Of a DNA stretch of 64,000 nt, positions 26,820 through 36,234 are shown in pieces. The stretch spans positions 1 to 64,000 of the forward strand of contig NZ_JAHXYR010000005.1 of NCBI RefSeq assembly GCF_019969845.1. Reading direction: 5' to 3'. The number at the start of each line of letters is the position of its first letter. Position 1 is the stretch's first letter. The position numbers and the translations under genes were made by a program. The notes below the pieces were generated by a model. It was not told the origin of the DNA. It made no database searches and saw only the letters and a program-made list of their open reading frames with translations. The DNA is from Sphingobacterium sp. GVS05A (lineage in GTDB: Bacteria; Bacteroidota; Bacteroidia; Sphingobacteriales; Sphingobacteriaceae).

Positions 26820-27371
26820 ATGATAGTTATTAAAAATAACTGTTTATGTTTCTTTCCTCTGCCTGTTAGAGGGAAGCGCTTTGTTTTTATTGAGAATGCA
26901 GAAAAAGCGATAAAGTTAAATCCGAAATATTCAATTATTCATTATAATCTTGGGTTAGCTTATCTGGAGAGAGGCAACCATTTTAGTCATTCAGTTCACG
27001 AAAAAGCTTTTAATTATAATATCGCTATAGAAAAGCTGAAAAATATGTTGGAAATTTTCCCTGAACACATAAGAGCGTATGAATTTTTAGGAATCTGTTA
27101 TGTAGAATTTTCAAAAATTAACAATAAACAAGAAAATGTTTCATTAGCAATTCAGTATTTAAAAGAAGGATTTGAAAAAGGAGCCGATAATTTGCTTTTA
27201 GTAGACCTATATTTGAATCAAGACAAGCTTGACGACGCCTTATATATATTAGAGATACTATATGAAAGAAATAAAGATGTTGTACATGAGTTTTATAAAG
27301 ATGGTAATTTGAAGCCGCAATATAAGGTTTTGGAAAATGAAGTTAGGTTCAAAAAATTACTTTCCAAGTAG
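26820..27371 (+). CDS. TPR-like repeat protein, N-terminus uncertain
   Basis: 183 residues; after ~25 residues of low-quality sequence it settles into tetratricopeptide-like helices (AEKAIKLNPKYSIIHYNLGLAYLERG; IRAYEFLGICYVEFSKI). The natural N-terminus may have been replaced at the 910-bp repeat boundary (26790). The last 20 residues are typical of TPR immunity-like proteins (YKVLENEVRFKKLLSK). No signal peptide. A hairpin terminator follows. Possibly an orphan immunity gene. Confidence 0.55.
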   Translation: MIVIKNNCLCFFPLPVRGKRFVFIENAEKAIKLNPKYSIIHYNLGLAYLERGNHFSHSVHEKAFNYNIAIEKLKNMLEIFPEHIRAYEFLGICYVEFSKINNKQENVSLAIQYLKEGFEKGADNLLLVDLYLNQDKLDDALYILEILYERNKDVVHEFYKDGNLKPQYKVLENEVRFKKLLSK

Positions 27372-27433
27372 TTTTTTTATTCTAAAAAACTATATCAGTT
27401 CAGGTCGTTACGATTTAGTTTATTGGCATGGTC

Positions 27434-27470
27434 CTCCCATAATGATAATTATGGGAGATTACTGTTTTTA
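27434..27470. terminator. Terminator hairpin
   Basis: CTCCCATAAT at 27434-27443 pairs perfectly with ATTATGGGAG at 27448-27457, with a GATA loop and a T-rich tail. It lies between the plus-strand TPR gene and the convergent minus-strand gene at 27525. Confidence 0.8.
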
Positions 27471-27524
27471 TTTTGTAAGGACAACCTGACCAGCAAAACA
27501 ATATCATGAAAACCTCTTTGAAAA

Positions 27525-28205
27525 TTATTGACGACTAATTTCATTGGTCAACCAGATCATGCCTTCTGCAGTATTCACAAAACTGAGCCAAAGCATGATA
27601 TCATCAATTCTATTATTCACGTCTCTAATCCATTCAACATAGAGTTCGACAACTTCTTTTGAACCTTCCTTTACGACATGGACGGTATACTTACAACCAG
27701 CATAGGTAAAAGCTTCAATTGAATTTTTAACATATTGGTCATTTAGTCTCTGTGCTAAAGCACAAAAAGCCGCTTTTGCCCTGGGTTCCGGAGTAGTAGC
27801 ACAGCAGCTGTTTGCCCATATCTGAAATTCTGTAACGCCAATCTTTGCGATGGCTCTGCAGGATAGCACGGTAGGATCTCCGATAACTCCTTGTAGATTT
27901 TCATTTATTGCGTTGTGATTGGCGGTTATGAGATCAAAATCCGAACCGATAGTAGCAGCTAATTGCTCATACGGAACCAGATCTAAGGTAGTGTTCATCG
28001 TGCCACCTAAATTATAATTGTCAATGTTTATAATTCCAACCTGATTTAAATTCAGGTCAGCGAGTACAGCATCAAATTGAACATTTACACCTCCGACAAC
28101 ACCAAGAGAATTGTCTACATTAGATTGATTGCTTAAGGTAAAATATATCGGTGCCGCAAGGGAATAAATTGGGCTATAAAAGAGATCAAATGTTAGCTCT
28201 TGCAT
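27525..28205 (-). CDS. Hypothetical protein, second gene of an unknown operon
   Basis: 226 residues without signal peptide or recognised domain. N-terminal half is Asn- and Val-rich (QSNVDNSLGVVGGVNVQFDA) as in beta-strand-rich structural proteins; the C-terminal half contains CCATTPEPRAKAAFCALAQRL and a helical end. It begins 27 bp after the 939-residue gene on the same strand. Could be part of a contractile-injection, phage-like or surface structure, but nothing else of such a system is visible. Unknown. Confidence 0.6.
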   Translation of the reverse strand: MQELTFDLFYSPIYSLAAPIYFTLSNQSNVDNSLGVVGGVNVQFDAVLADLNLNQVGIINIDNYNLGGTMNTTLDLVPYEQLAATIGSDFDLITANHNAINENLQGVIGDPTVLSCRAIAKIGVTEFQIWANSCCATTPEPRAKAAFCALAQRLNDQYVKNSIEAFTYAGCKYTVHVVKEGSKEVVELYVEWIRDVNNRIDDIMLWLSFVNTAEGMIWLTNEISRQ

Positions 28206-28232
28206 AATTGTGTATTTTGAAGTTCGACGTGT

Positions 28233-31052
28233 TTAATTATAAGTAGGGAATCTGTAATTTTTTATTTCCACCATTGGAATCCATATACTGTATTCTTCAT
28301 AGCTAAAAGTGAAAATATAGTAAGATTGTTCGCCCATGCCTATAGTAAAGGAGACAAAGAAATCTTTATTCCATTTGGCAAGCATAGGCTCAAATTGAGC
28401 ATTAAATCTACTTACTGCATCTTTTTGCGCATCCACAACCATATCCCCCAATTTGGTAGCATATTTAAGCAAAATATTATAAGAATTGGGGGCGAGTTGA
28501 AATTTGGGACCAATGAGCGTTTTAAGAAACTCTTTTTCAGAGGACAAAAAATATTTGTTCATTAATAGCTTATGTTTAAACAACTCATTTCGGATTTTCC
28601 TTTCAAAAACCGGAGTGGCAGGAGCCTGATAGTTATTCCAACTGCCCCAAAAAGTGACATCAGTGAGTGTCTGACAATGGCGCAGGAACTTACTCTCAAT
28701 TATTGTATCATCTTCTAAATATTTCGCCAGGTTTGCGATAAACTGTAGTCCGGCTTTAGTTAAATCACTAAGGTCAACACTGTATTTCTTGAGAAAATTG
28801 TTATGACTTTTAATCAAGAGATAAATAGTTTCCAGCAACGGTTCATCTACTTCGGAGACATTTTTTACATACCAGGGATGAGGGGACATGCTGGAAAAAA
28901 GTTGTACTACGCTAAAAATTTTCTTACTCTTAAAGTCGCAAAGACTAACATTAGGCATGATCGAGGCGGTAATTCCAATCGTATTGGGTAGAAAATGTAA
29001 TAAATCCTCCACTCTCGAATTCGCTTCATTTTGTAATTGGGTATGGTACCTGATCAAGCCCGAGCGCCTATCATTTCGATCACTAATTGCTTTACGCTGT
29101 TCATCACTATACCAGAATTCCAGATCCCCAGGCGTCGGGGTTATCTTAAGCCGACTGGTCTGTTCGGCAGCATTTCCATTAAATCGGCTCTCGATAATAG
29201 AGTTATATACAATAGACGAGCATTGTTGATAAACTTGATTCAGAAGTTCAATTTTACCTTCTGTGTCTTCCAGAAAGATACAATCACTGAATAAATGATC
29301 TTCAAACTTGGATACCAGATCTAACTTTGTTTCTCCGCTCACATTTGTACGGGTAATCAAGTGATGGATGAAAGGATTTAATGGACTTGTATTTTCATTG
29401 TAAAGTTGAAGGTTCAGTGCCGATGATGGATTATGAACGAAAAGAGCTTTCTCGAAAAGTGTATCCACGCTGCCTTCAAACACCAATGAGGAAAATAATC
29501 CAAAGGTATCCAGGTGATTCCTCAACAATAGATCTGTAATATTATTGCTCAATAGGTCAAGGTGAAAATCAAGTTCCCTTTGTAAAAAACAAAAACCTGT
29601 AGCGTCGAAAATACTATGGTCAATAATCAGAAGATTATGGTACCGGTATGGAATACTTGCTATAAAATTTGTTATTTCCTCTTCTCCTGATTTGTATTTT
29701 ATCTTCACCTGCTCACTGACCTTGAAAGCCGATAGGTGATAAAACCTTTGAAGAAGAATTATTTCTTCGATATTATTTATTTTTTTGGCCAGTTCCGTTA
29801 TTAATTGGTCATGTGAAGGAGCCGAATCGATAACTAGTAACTGACTCTCAATTTCAGGGTGCGACTTTCTGTAATTATCCAATAGTTCGATGCAGTTATG
29901 CTTCTGATCTTCACTTAGGGGAAGGAGCAACTGTCTATCCAATAAAGTATAGACCTTATAATAAACCATAACCAGATAATCTATACAGGTATTTGCTATG
30001 TGAGTAGCTATAGCACGGTCAAATGACCTCATTAACTCTTCAATCAGGTTTTGACGAAGTTTAACAGGAGATTGCCGGTAAGTAAATTCATCTACAAATT
30101 CCTCATAAGGTTGAATATTAAAAAAAGCCCCATTCAATTCGAAATTCGTAACTCCGATTTTTTCTGAAATGACCTTAACAATCTCTTTATTTGATCGGTT
30201 ATAAGCTAAATTCAATAATTCCCGGTTACCAGTATTTAATTGAAAGAAATTAAAATATTGTCGGAAAGCTTCATTGAACACATATTGTTTACCTTGCTGA
30301 ACAGCTGTGAGGTCACTGAATAATGACTTCACAAAAGGGGCTTGCCTTGGTGATCGGACCGTATTGATTGAATTTTGACCATTGCCCTCTTCAAATTTCA
30401 TTATAAAAAACTTAAGCTGATTAGTTATAAAAGAAGGGTCTTCAAATGGGGCGAAAATTTCAGAACTTGGCATTCGGTCAGATACCAATTTATAGATATT
30501 CGGCTTCCCGATTTTAGAAGATGCGTCCTCTAAAAGTTGGGCTAATTCGGTACTATTTAAAATAACATCGCCATAAGTTCCATCTGGTTTAAAGTATGCC
30601 ATCAGAAAATCCAGAGCTTTTAGAGGATCTTGTTGACATATCAGCCCAAAAATGACCTTGCGAAAGACCGTATAGACATGTTCCGGGATTTTTAAGTCCG
30701 GAAATATATTATACAGTTTCCTTTTAGCTTGAATCAGGTCTTCCTTAAAAATATAGGCAGATAATTTTGTGAAAACCGGTAAAGAATTTTCAGTAAAAAT
30801 GTAAGTGAGTAAATGAAAACAAAAGGTATCAGAAAACTCCTTACTATGGTTGGCTTGTATAAAAGTCATGAGCTCAACAAAAATTGTGTCAGGTAGTTGG
30901 CCAGGATTGTTTTCTATAAAATCACAACATTTTTCTGCAATCATTGCAAAACCCTCATGTTTTTGAAGGAAGCTTGTTGACTCTTCTATCTTCTGGAGCA
31001 GGTCAGCAATTTTGAGCTCATCTAAAAACTCCTGCAGTTTTATACTTGGCAT
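28233..31052 (-). CDS. Large hypothetical protein (939 residues)
   Basis: A long, uninterrupted gene with no signal peptide, no membrane segment and no motif I can assign. The N-terminal ~300 residues are helix-rich and HEAT/ARM-like (LLQKIEESTSFLQKHEGFAM, ALDFLMAYFKPDGTYG). The middle has many Leu- and Phe-rich helices, and the last ~100 residues end in beta-rich SFTIGMGEQSYYIFTFSYEE. The ends (MPSIKLQEF… and …IKNYRFPTYN) look complete. Together with 27525 and the zinc-ribbon remnant at 31237 it may be one transcription unit. I do not recognise the family. Confidence 0.65.
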   Translation of the reverse strand: MPSIKLQEFLDELKIADLLQKIEESTSFLQKHEGFAMIAEKCCDFIENNPGQLPDTIFVELMTFIQANHSKEFSDTFCFHLLTYIFTENSLPVFTKLSAYIFKEDLIQAKRKLYNIFPDLKIPEHVYTVFRKVIFGLICQQDPLKALDFLMAYFKPDGTYGDVILNSTELAQLLEDASSKIGKPNIYKLVSDRMPSSEIFAPFEDPSFITNQLKFFIMKFEEGNGQNSINTVRSPRQAPFVKSLFSDLTAVQQGKQYVFNEAFRQYFNFFQLNTGNRELLNLAYNRSNKEIVKVISEKIGVTNFELNGAFFNIQPYEEFVDEFTYRQSPVKLRQNLIEELMRSFDRAIATHIANTCIDYLVMVYYKVYTLLDRQLLLPLSEDQKHNCIELLDNYRKSHPEIESQLLVIDSAPSHDQLITELAKKINNIEEIILLQRFYHLSAFKVSEQVKIKYKSGEEEITNFIASIPYRYHNLLIIDHSIFDATGFCFLQRELDFHLDLLSNNITDLLLRNHLDTFGLFSSLVFEGSVDTLFEKALFVHNPSSALNLQLYNENTSPLNPFIHHLITRTNVSGETKLDLVSKFEDHLFSDCIFLEDTEGKIELLNQVYQQCSSIVYNSIIESRFNGNAAEQTSRLKITPTPGDLEFWYSDEQRKAISDRNDRRSGLIRYHTQLQNEANSRVEDLLHFLPNTIGITASIMPNVSLCDFKSKKIFSVVQLFSSMSPHPWYVKNVSEVDEPLLETIYLLIKSHNNFLKKYSVDLSDLTKAGLQFIANLAKYLEDDTIIESKFLRHCQTLTDVTFWGSWNNYQAPATPVFERKIRNELFKHKLLMNKYFLSSEKEFLKTLIGPKFQLAPNSYNILLKYATKLGDMVVDAQKDAVSRFNAQFEPMLAKWNKDFFVSFTIGMGEQSYYIFTFSYEEYSIWIPMVEIKNYRFPTYN

Positions 31053-31236
31053 AAGGTTTATAATATATAACGTTGGCTAAAACGGCTTGTCACAAGTAAT
31101 TATTGCAACACTCATAATTCAGTTTACTATATACAATATACAAGTTTTTATATAATAATAATTATTATAATATATTATAGTTGCGTATCAGATGAATTTC
31201 GAAATCCAGTAAGGAGGAAAAAAAGTATTGCGTTTA

Positions 31237-31569
31237 TTACAATTTCTTTTTCAGAGAGCTGCTTAAGATCGAATAAAAATGCTCTGTCACTCTAGGGAGA
31301 TTTATTTCTGAAGTATAGCCTGTTGCTTGATATTGGTATAGAGAAAATAACTCGCAATGAAAAACAAGCCGTCCAGGGTGAGATGCATGGCTATAATCTA
31401 ATTTCTGAGTTTGCTCTTTGATATTTGAGGGTACATTCATTTCCATTCTCAATTGACAATAGGGGCAAACGATAAAGTTTCAATACAATAGATTGGCTAT
31501 CGAGAACAAAATACTCTCATTGCAGCGAGGACAGCTTAATCCTGCTTTTTTTTCAGTTCCATTTGGCAT
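31237..31569 (-). pseudogene. Zinc-ribbon protein gene with an in-frame TGA
   Basis: Starting at ATG 31569 the translation is MPNGTEKKAGLSCPRCNESI, then a TGA at 31480-31482 (codon 30), then NFIVCPYCQLRMEMNVPSNI and on to a stop at 31237. The CPRC…CPYC pair is a classical zinc ribbon and the frame is intact on both sides, so the TGA is the only lesion. Proteins of this size with a ribbon are found in Bacteroidota injection or toxin loci as far as I recall. Either a recent nonsense mutation, a sequence error or translation from Met43. Confidence 0.65.
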
Positions 31570-31612
31570 TGTTGTAGTTTTTGTTTGTTAGAGTAAAAAG
31601 AAGATAAATTGT

Positions 31613-31831
31613 CTATTGATTACCAATCAAGCCGTTGTAATCAAAATCATTGTCGCTTAATTCCATAGTAGAAATTTCGCAGTTTAATCGTTTGGCCTCC
31701 GCAATTAGAAAAGCTTCATATTCTTGATATTCCTTAGTACTATAAACCCCACGTTTAAGCAAAACAGATAGTTTTCTGAATGCTTTCTTCCCACCACCCA
31801 ACGAAAAGAAATCATGGTTTATACTTCTCAT
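31613..31831 (-). CDS. Small hypothetical protein
   Basis: 72 residues, helix-rich and charged: FRKLSVLLKRGVYSTKEYQE then YEAFLIAEAKRLNCEISTMEL. No signal peptide or known domain. It lies 43 bp upstream of the zinc-ribbon gene on the same strand and may share its operon. Small and uncertain. Confidence 0.45.
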   Translation of the reverse strand: MRSINHDFFSLGGGKKAFRKLSVLLKRGVYSTKEYQEYEAFLIAEAKRLNCEISTMELSDNDFDYNGLIGNQ

Positions 31832-31932
31832 GTATTGGTAGATATATTTGTTACTAGGAAAAGTGCATCTTCAATATAAGGAATAGGATTTGCAGCTCCG
31901 GTAGGATCATAGGCATACATGAATTTTTCCAG

Positions 31933-32262
31933 CTAGAACTCGATAAGGAGGATTTGAGAAATAACAAACTTATTTGTTTTCGAGTACCGCATATTAAACT
32001 TCAGTGCTGTCAATGAAAAGTGGAAATGTACCCAGGATATCTGAACACCAAGATAGGAGGCAGGATCATGTGTCAGGTGATTTCTGGATGCTTTCAACCA
32101 GCTTCCATCTTTGGCTTTGTGTATCTCATAGGAAAATCCGCTTATAAGGGGGTACAAAGCATCGGGCTTATATGGGCAAGCATCTTTTTCATCACACGAC
32201 TTTTCAGGTAAACATAAACCACATGCCTTTAGTTGTCGAATATTAACTGTTTCGTTAATATC
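31933..32262 (-). pseudogene. Possible Cys-containing gene remnant
   Basis: An open minus-strand frame without a good start reads QLKACGLCLPEKSCDEKD, then ACPYKPDALYPLISGF and SYEIHKAKDGSWLKASRNHL. The first 70 residues look protein-like, and the last ~25 are less so. It has no ATG before the conserved-looking part. Could equally be noise; reported because the composition is unlike random AT-rich sequence. Confidence 0.25.
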
Positions 32263-32318
32263 TCAAAACAATCAAACTGTATGTGTTGGCGCTTGTTCTA
32301 TTCAAAAAACCGCTTTGT

Positions 32319-32735
32319 ATGTAAGACAATAAAAATCAAAAGGACGCAAGAGACCGCAATCAGGTCGCCGTTGGCGAATCGTATGAAGTAGATTATATCG
32401 CAAAAGAACTTGGGGTATCGCGGCAGGAAGTCGAAGCAGCAATTGAGAAGGTCGGTAATAGTAGGGAAGAGATTTCTAAATATCTAAAAATAATAAGAAA
32501 TGATATGACAGATAGAACCACATTTACAGGAATCCCGGTGACCAATAGGGAAGGAGTTGAAAAATATTTTGATTTCGAAGTTGGCAGGGAGGGGGAGAGC
32601 GGCCAATATGCTCGTATTACTATGGACGGCTGCCAGCTGATTTTAGATGAAGACCTGGCTTATATCAAAGGTGATCTGCCGGAGCAGTGGCATAAACGCG
32701 CTATCAGCGAATTGCTTTTTTTTATTGGAGGTTGA
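32319..32735 (+). pseudogene. DUF3606-like gene with stop at codon 2, fused to a hypothetical
   Basis: ATG at 32319 is followed directly by TAA, after which the same frame reads KDARDRNQVAVGESYEVDYI then AKELGVSRQEVEAAIEKVG, the DUF3606 family sequence (normally ~60 residues). The frame continues without stop into MTDRTTFTGIPVTNREGVEK… QWHKRAISELLFF to 32735. The second part may be a separate gene starting at 32505 (76 residues), but no ribosome-site signal decides it. The codon-2 stop makes the first part untranslatable in normal decoding. Confidence 0.6.
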
Positions 32736-32768
32736 CCGTAACAAGGATGACAATTGAAATAACTATAA

Positions 32769-33545
32769 ATGAAAATAGCAACCTACAACGTCAATGGTAT
32801 TAATGGGCGACTAAACGTATTGCTTCGCTGGTTAAAGGAGGAGTCGCCGGATATCGTTTGTTTATAGGAACTAAAAGCCCCGCAGGAACGATTTCCCTTA
32901 AAAGCCATTAACGACGCTGGTTATAACGCGGTGTGGCATGGGCAGAAAAGCTGGAACGGTGTAGCTGTCCTTTCCAAATTTGAAATTGCCGAAGTGACAA
33001 GGGAATTACCTGGTGATAAAGAGGATAGCCATAGCCGGTACCTGGAGGTTATCGTCAATCAACTTTTAATATGCTGTCTTTATCTACCCAACGGCAATCC
33101 TTATCTCGGCCCTAAATTTGAATATAAAATGGCCTGGATAAAGCGATTAATAAAACGGTCAAAAGCGCTTATAAAAATGGAAGTGCCTGTTATTCTTATT
33201 GGTGATTTCAATATTATCCCTACGGAACAGGATGTCTACAAGCCGGAAAAATATATAGAAGATGCCCTTTTTAGAATTGAAGTCCGAAAAGCGTTTAAAC
33301 AGCTTATCGGCCAAGGGTGGCTCGATTCGATACGGACGCTTTTTAAAGACCAGCAGGTTTATACCTTTTGGGGTTACTTTAGTAATGCATATGGTCGAAA
33401 TGCCGGCCTCCGGCTGGATCATATCCTTTTAAGCCCAGTCGTTGCTCCGTTGCTATTGGAAGGCGGGATCGACCGACAGGTGCGGGGCTGGGAAAAAGCC
33501 AGCGATCATGCGCCGGTCTGGATTGTATTGAAAGATAAAAAATAA
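32769..33545 (+). pseudogene. xth: Exodeoxyribonuclease III (xth) with in-frame TAG
   Basis: The translation MKIATYNVNGINGRLNVLLR… ESPDIVCL is interrupted by TAG at 32865-32867 exactly where the family has Gln (VCLQE, the catalytic Glu follows as ELKAP). It continues to the end with GDFNIIPTEQDVY and DHILLSPVV, GWEKASDHAPVWIVL, the catalytic Asp, Asn and His of AP-endonucleases. Everything but the TAG is intact over 258 codons. A CAG-to-TAG change is the simplest explanation. Loses the catalytic N-terminus unless suppressed. Confidence 0.85.
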
Positions 33546-33547
33546 AT

Positions 33548-33994
33548 ATGGCTGCTAGTAGGAAATCCAAAAATGAGCTGCTAAAGGAGGCGCGATTGCA
33601 GGAACTTGAAGGTAAAACCGAAGATGCCATAAAAAGCTACAGCCAAGTTATACGCAAAGACCCATTACAGGCCGGGGCATACAATCGCTTAATGATCCTT
33701 TATCGAAAGCTAAAAGATTATAAAAAAGAATTGGCCGTTATTAAGCAGGCCATCGACGCATATGAAAAAGATATAAAGGAAGATCAACAGATCTGGAAGA
33801 AGGCTAACCGTAAATCTGCCCGGCTCAGTCTCAGCCTGGCTAAATCAATGGGGCTTCTCAACGACAAAGGTCTCCCGGTTTATGAAGATCCGCAGATCCT
33901 GACATGGAGAAAACGGCAGGAAGCGGTTCAGAAAAAAATTAAAACTCCTCCAAAACCGCAAAAAAAGAAAGCTGTAGCGCGTACAAAGAAGTGA
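33548..33994 (+). CDS. TPR-type protein following xth
   Basis: 148 residues, very basic at the end (KKKAVARTKK). Two TPR-like helix pairs: ARLQELEGKTEDAIKSYSQV and LQAGAYNRLMILYRKLKDYK, then a long charged helix. The start lies 2 bp after the xth stop. Similar small TPR genes downstream of xth occur in related genomes, I believe, but function is unknown. Confidence 0.65.
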   Translation: MAASRKSKNELLKEARLQELEGKTEDAIKSYSQVIRKDPLQAGAYNRLMILYRKLKDYKKELAVIKQAIDAYEKDIKEDQQIWKKANRKSARLSLSLAKSMGLLNDKGLPVYEDPQILTWRKRQEAVQKKIKTPPKPQKKKAVARTKK

Positions 33995-34166
33995 AATCAG
34001 GGTTTCTACCCGATTAACCAGAGCTTCTTGCTAAAATGTCCGAATATTAATAAACTAGTAAATATTTGGTTATCTATTGCCCATGTCCTCATTTTCATAT
34101 TTCCCATACACCCTAAGGTTGCTTACAAAATATAGTCATATCCTTCATAGTTGAAGGCGATTATAT

Positions 34167-34664
34167 CTAAATATTAGTTCTTCCTACCACAATCTTGAAA
34201 TAAATATATGGATAAAGAAAATACTCACCAGAAGATGGTTTTCCCGAAAAAAGATAAACTTTTTTAAGATCAGAGGATGAAATTGTCGATATACATTCTC
34301 CTATCTTCTCCGAATCAATTTGAAATGGTATTAATACTGTTTTGGAAGTATATCCTTTATTTTTGAGATCTATATAAATACTCTTGAAATCAAGATCATT
34401 CCTTATTTTTTGCATATAGTCAACAAATAAAGGGTGCGCACTATCAGAGAACACAATATCCAGTACTTCGCCTTCATTGTCAAATTGAAGCTTCATTAAC
34501 GTAATCGTTGGAATACAATGGTCTTTAAGCTCTTCAGGATATTTGAAATGTACAGCTAGACTAGAATACAGCTTTTCAAATGATGGAAAATCATCATTCT
34601 TTTGTCCACAAACAGTTAAAGAGATAAATAAAAACAGTCCCGTAATTAAAAAAAGTTTTTTCAT
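34167..34664 (-). CDS. Exported partner protein of the effector at 34676
   Basis: From Met at 34664 (MKKLFLITGLFLFISLTVCG) the 165-residue product has a signal peptide. The mature part is the family seen at 8265 and 8840 (CIPTITLMKLQFDNEGEVLD, FSDSAHPLF, DFKSIYIDL, VLIPFQID, VYLFSGKPSSGEYFLYPY). An alternative start at 34685 would overlap the effector stop by 10 bp; the 34664 start gives an 11-bp gap and a better signal peptide. Probable cognate inhibitor or immunity protein. Confidence 0.75.
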   Translation of the reverse strand: MKKLFLITGLFLFISLTVCGQKNDDFPSFEKLYSSLAVHFKYPEELKDHCIPTITLMKLQFDNEGEVLDIVFSDSAHPLFVDYMQKIRNDLDFKSIYIDLKNKGYTSKTVLIPFQIDSEKIGECISTISSSDLKKVYLFSGKPSSGEYFLYPYIYFKIVVGRTNI

Positions 34665-34675
34665 ATTTATAGTTT

Positions 34676-35986
34676 TTATTGACATTTTTTTCCTTTGTAA
34701 CCAAGCTCGTAGTCAGCTAGGATTCTAGATCTATCATTCAAAGATGGTAATTTATTTCCTAGTTGTGATTCTATCGAGCTCCATGTTTGGTTATTTACAC
34801 TATTTAGGAATGCTTCATATAACCCCCCAAATGCAACCGAGTAAGCGTCTTGTACAGGGGTGTTAAAATTGTTCACTAGATAATTTGCAATCACACCAAC
34901 ATAATTTTTCAGCATAATGTCATGTTGGCTGGTATTATATAAAAATCCTTTATAATCTAGATAAGCATGTATAGATTCATGCACTACTACCGTTGCTATA
35001 TACTCTTGTGAGGAGCTAGGGAGAGTGTTTAGGTTTAAATTAACACTTACATCTATGCTTGAAATCTTTTCCTCTGTATCATAAAATATTTGTGTCGGTT
35101 TTGCATTGCCATTTACACCGCTTTCTAATTCTGTGCTTTCGTTAAATATAATATTAATTTTCTCATTCGCACCAAAAATAGATTTCAACGTTTCATTAGC
35201 TTTAAATACAATATCCCTATTGATGACCTCATCAACCATACCTTTTAAACAAGGATTTTTCACATTATTTGTAATGGAATAGTATTCTTCCGAAAACGGT
35301 GGCGATCCCTCCCCATCAAAAATTGGCATTTGTTCAAAATCATCAGGATCACCATATGTATCTTGGCTAGAACTGCCACCGGTCCCTGTATAATTATCGC
35401 AACTGATAAAATTAACGTATCCATTTACGTACCCGTAGATACATCCAGCTCGCAGACCCGCACTGGCTTTATTAGCATTTTTAGAAGCTGAAACTGCAAA
35501 TTTTCTGCGTATAATGTTATCATTATTTAAAATAGACCCTTCATTATAATAGTCAATTTTCTCAATACCCTTTTTTAACGATCGGGAAATAATTAGACCA
35601 GAATAACCTTTCGAGAGATCTGTGGGAACAAATGTAACTGTCGAATAGTTCCATTTTGAGTCTTTATTCCGTACGGCTTTTAAAATAACATGATTTTTCA
35701 AATCTACCTGAAGGCCGTCGAAAGGAAAATGTACAGTATCTAATACAGATACAGCAATTAAAACAGTATCTTTATGTTTTTCAACTGTTTTATCCCAATT
35801 AATTCTAGTTCTGAATGCTGGGGTTAGCAGGTACACCTTTGTTTGGTCGTAACCCGTCTGCTTTTCAAAATCAGCTCGTAATAAACTAATATCGTCTACC
35901 TTATTGTTTTCAATAAATGAGTCGCTTTGGTCCTTACAACCAATTATCACCATAATAGTGGTGATTAATAAAAGGAATCTTCTCAT
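34676..35986 (-). CDS. HExxH lipoprotein effector with a different tip
   Basis: 436 residues. The first ~220, including the lipoprotein signal MRRFLLLITTIMVIIGCKDQ, are nearly identical to 25253, owing to the 910-bp repeat. The C-terminal domain is unrelated in sequence. Residues ~330-345 (VVHESIHAYLDYKGFLY) contain an HExxH motif, and the last ~90 residues (LKNYVGVIANYLVNNF… LADYELGYKG) are the ones duplicated as an orphan at 9328. It is a head-plus-new-tip arrangement in which the tip is matched by a different partner gene downstream. Catalysis is predicted only from HExxH. Confidence 0.83.
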   Translation of the reverse strand: MRRFLLLITTIMVIIGCKDQSDSFIENNKVDDISLLRADFEKQTGYDQTKVYLLTPAFRTRINWDKTVEKHKDTVLIAVSVLDTVHFPFDGLQVDLKNHVILKAVRNKDSKWNYSTVTFVPTDLSKGYSGLIISRSLKKGIEKIDYYNEGSILNNDNIIRRKFAVSASKNANKASAGLRAGCIYGYVNGYVNFISCDNYTGTGGSSSQDTYGDPDDFEQMPIFDGEGSPPFSEEYYSITNNVKNPCLKGMVDEVINRDIVFKANETLKSIFGANEKINIIFNESTELESGVNGNAKPTQIFYDTEEKISSIDVSVNLNLNTLPSSSQEYIATVVVHESIHAYLDYKGFLYNTSQHDIMLKNYVGVIANYLVNNFNTPVQDAYSVAFGGLYEAFLNSVNNQTWSSIESQLGNKLPSLNDRSRILADYELGYKGKKCQ

Positions 35987-36226
35987 AAAGTTACTTAATC
36001 AGTTTTTAATAAAGTTACAAAATATTTGTTATATAATATAATGACGGTTGAAATGAAAAGATGTCCTAAAAAATATGAAAATATTTTTCTAAAGAAAAAC
36101 TAGTTGCTGTATGGGCGGAGGTTTCGTTTATATTTGGTTTTTCCTCACTTTTGGCGGTCAAGACGGAGCACATATCAAACATTTCCTCATGTCAGTTACA
36201 ACTTTTGGCACACAACGGAGATGATC
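35316..36226. repeat. 910-bp repeat, copy 2
   Basis: Copy of 25881-26790, sharing the effector head and 240 bp upstream. Its right end at 36226 cuts the C-terminus of a NUDIX gene, while the same end in copy 1 abuts a TPR gene. The sequence outside is unrelated between copies. Confidence 0.92.
36104..36136 (+). promoter_or_regulatory. Predicted promoter in the second 910-bp repeat
   Basis: TTG (36104-36106) and TATATTTG (36129-36136) repeat the copy 1 promoter. In this copy it reads through the truncated NUDIX gene in antisense toward the beta-lactamase gene at 36649. That it drives bla is only a possibility. Confidence 0.4.
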
Positions 36227-36234
36227 GATATTGC

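Noticed and set aside
28326..29294. Plus-strand frames opposite the 939-residue gene
   Set aside because: Shadows of the minus-strand gene; Cys- and Phe-rich translations without any domain.
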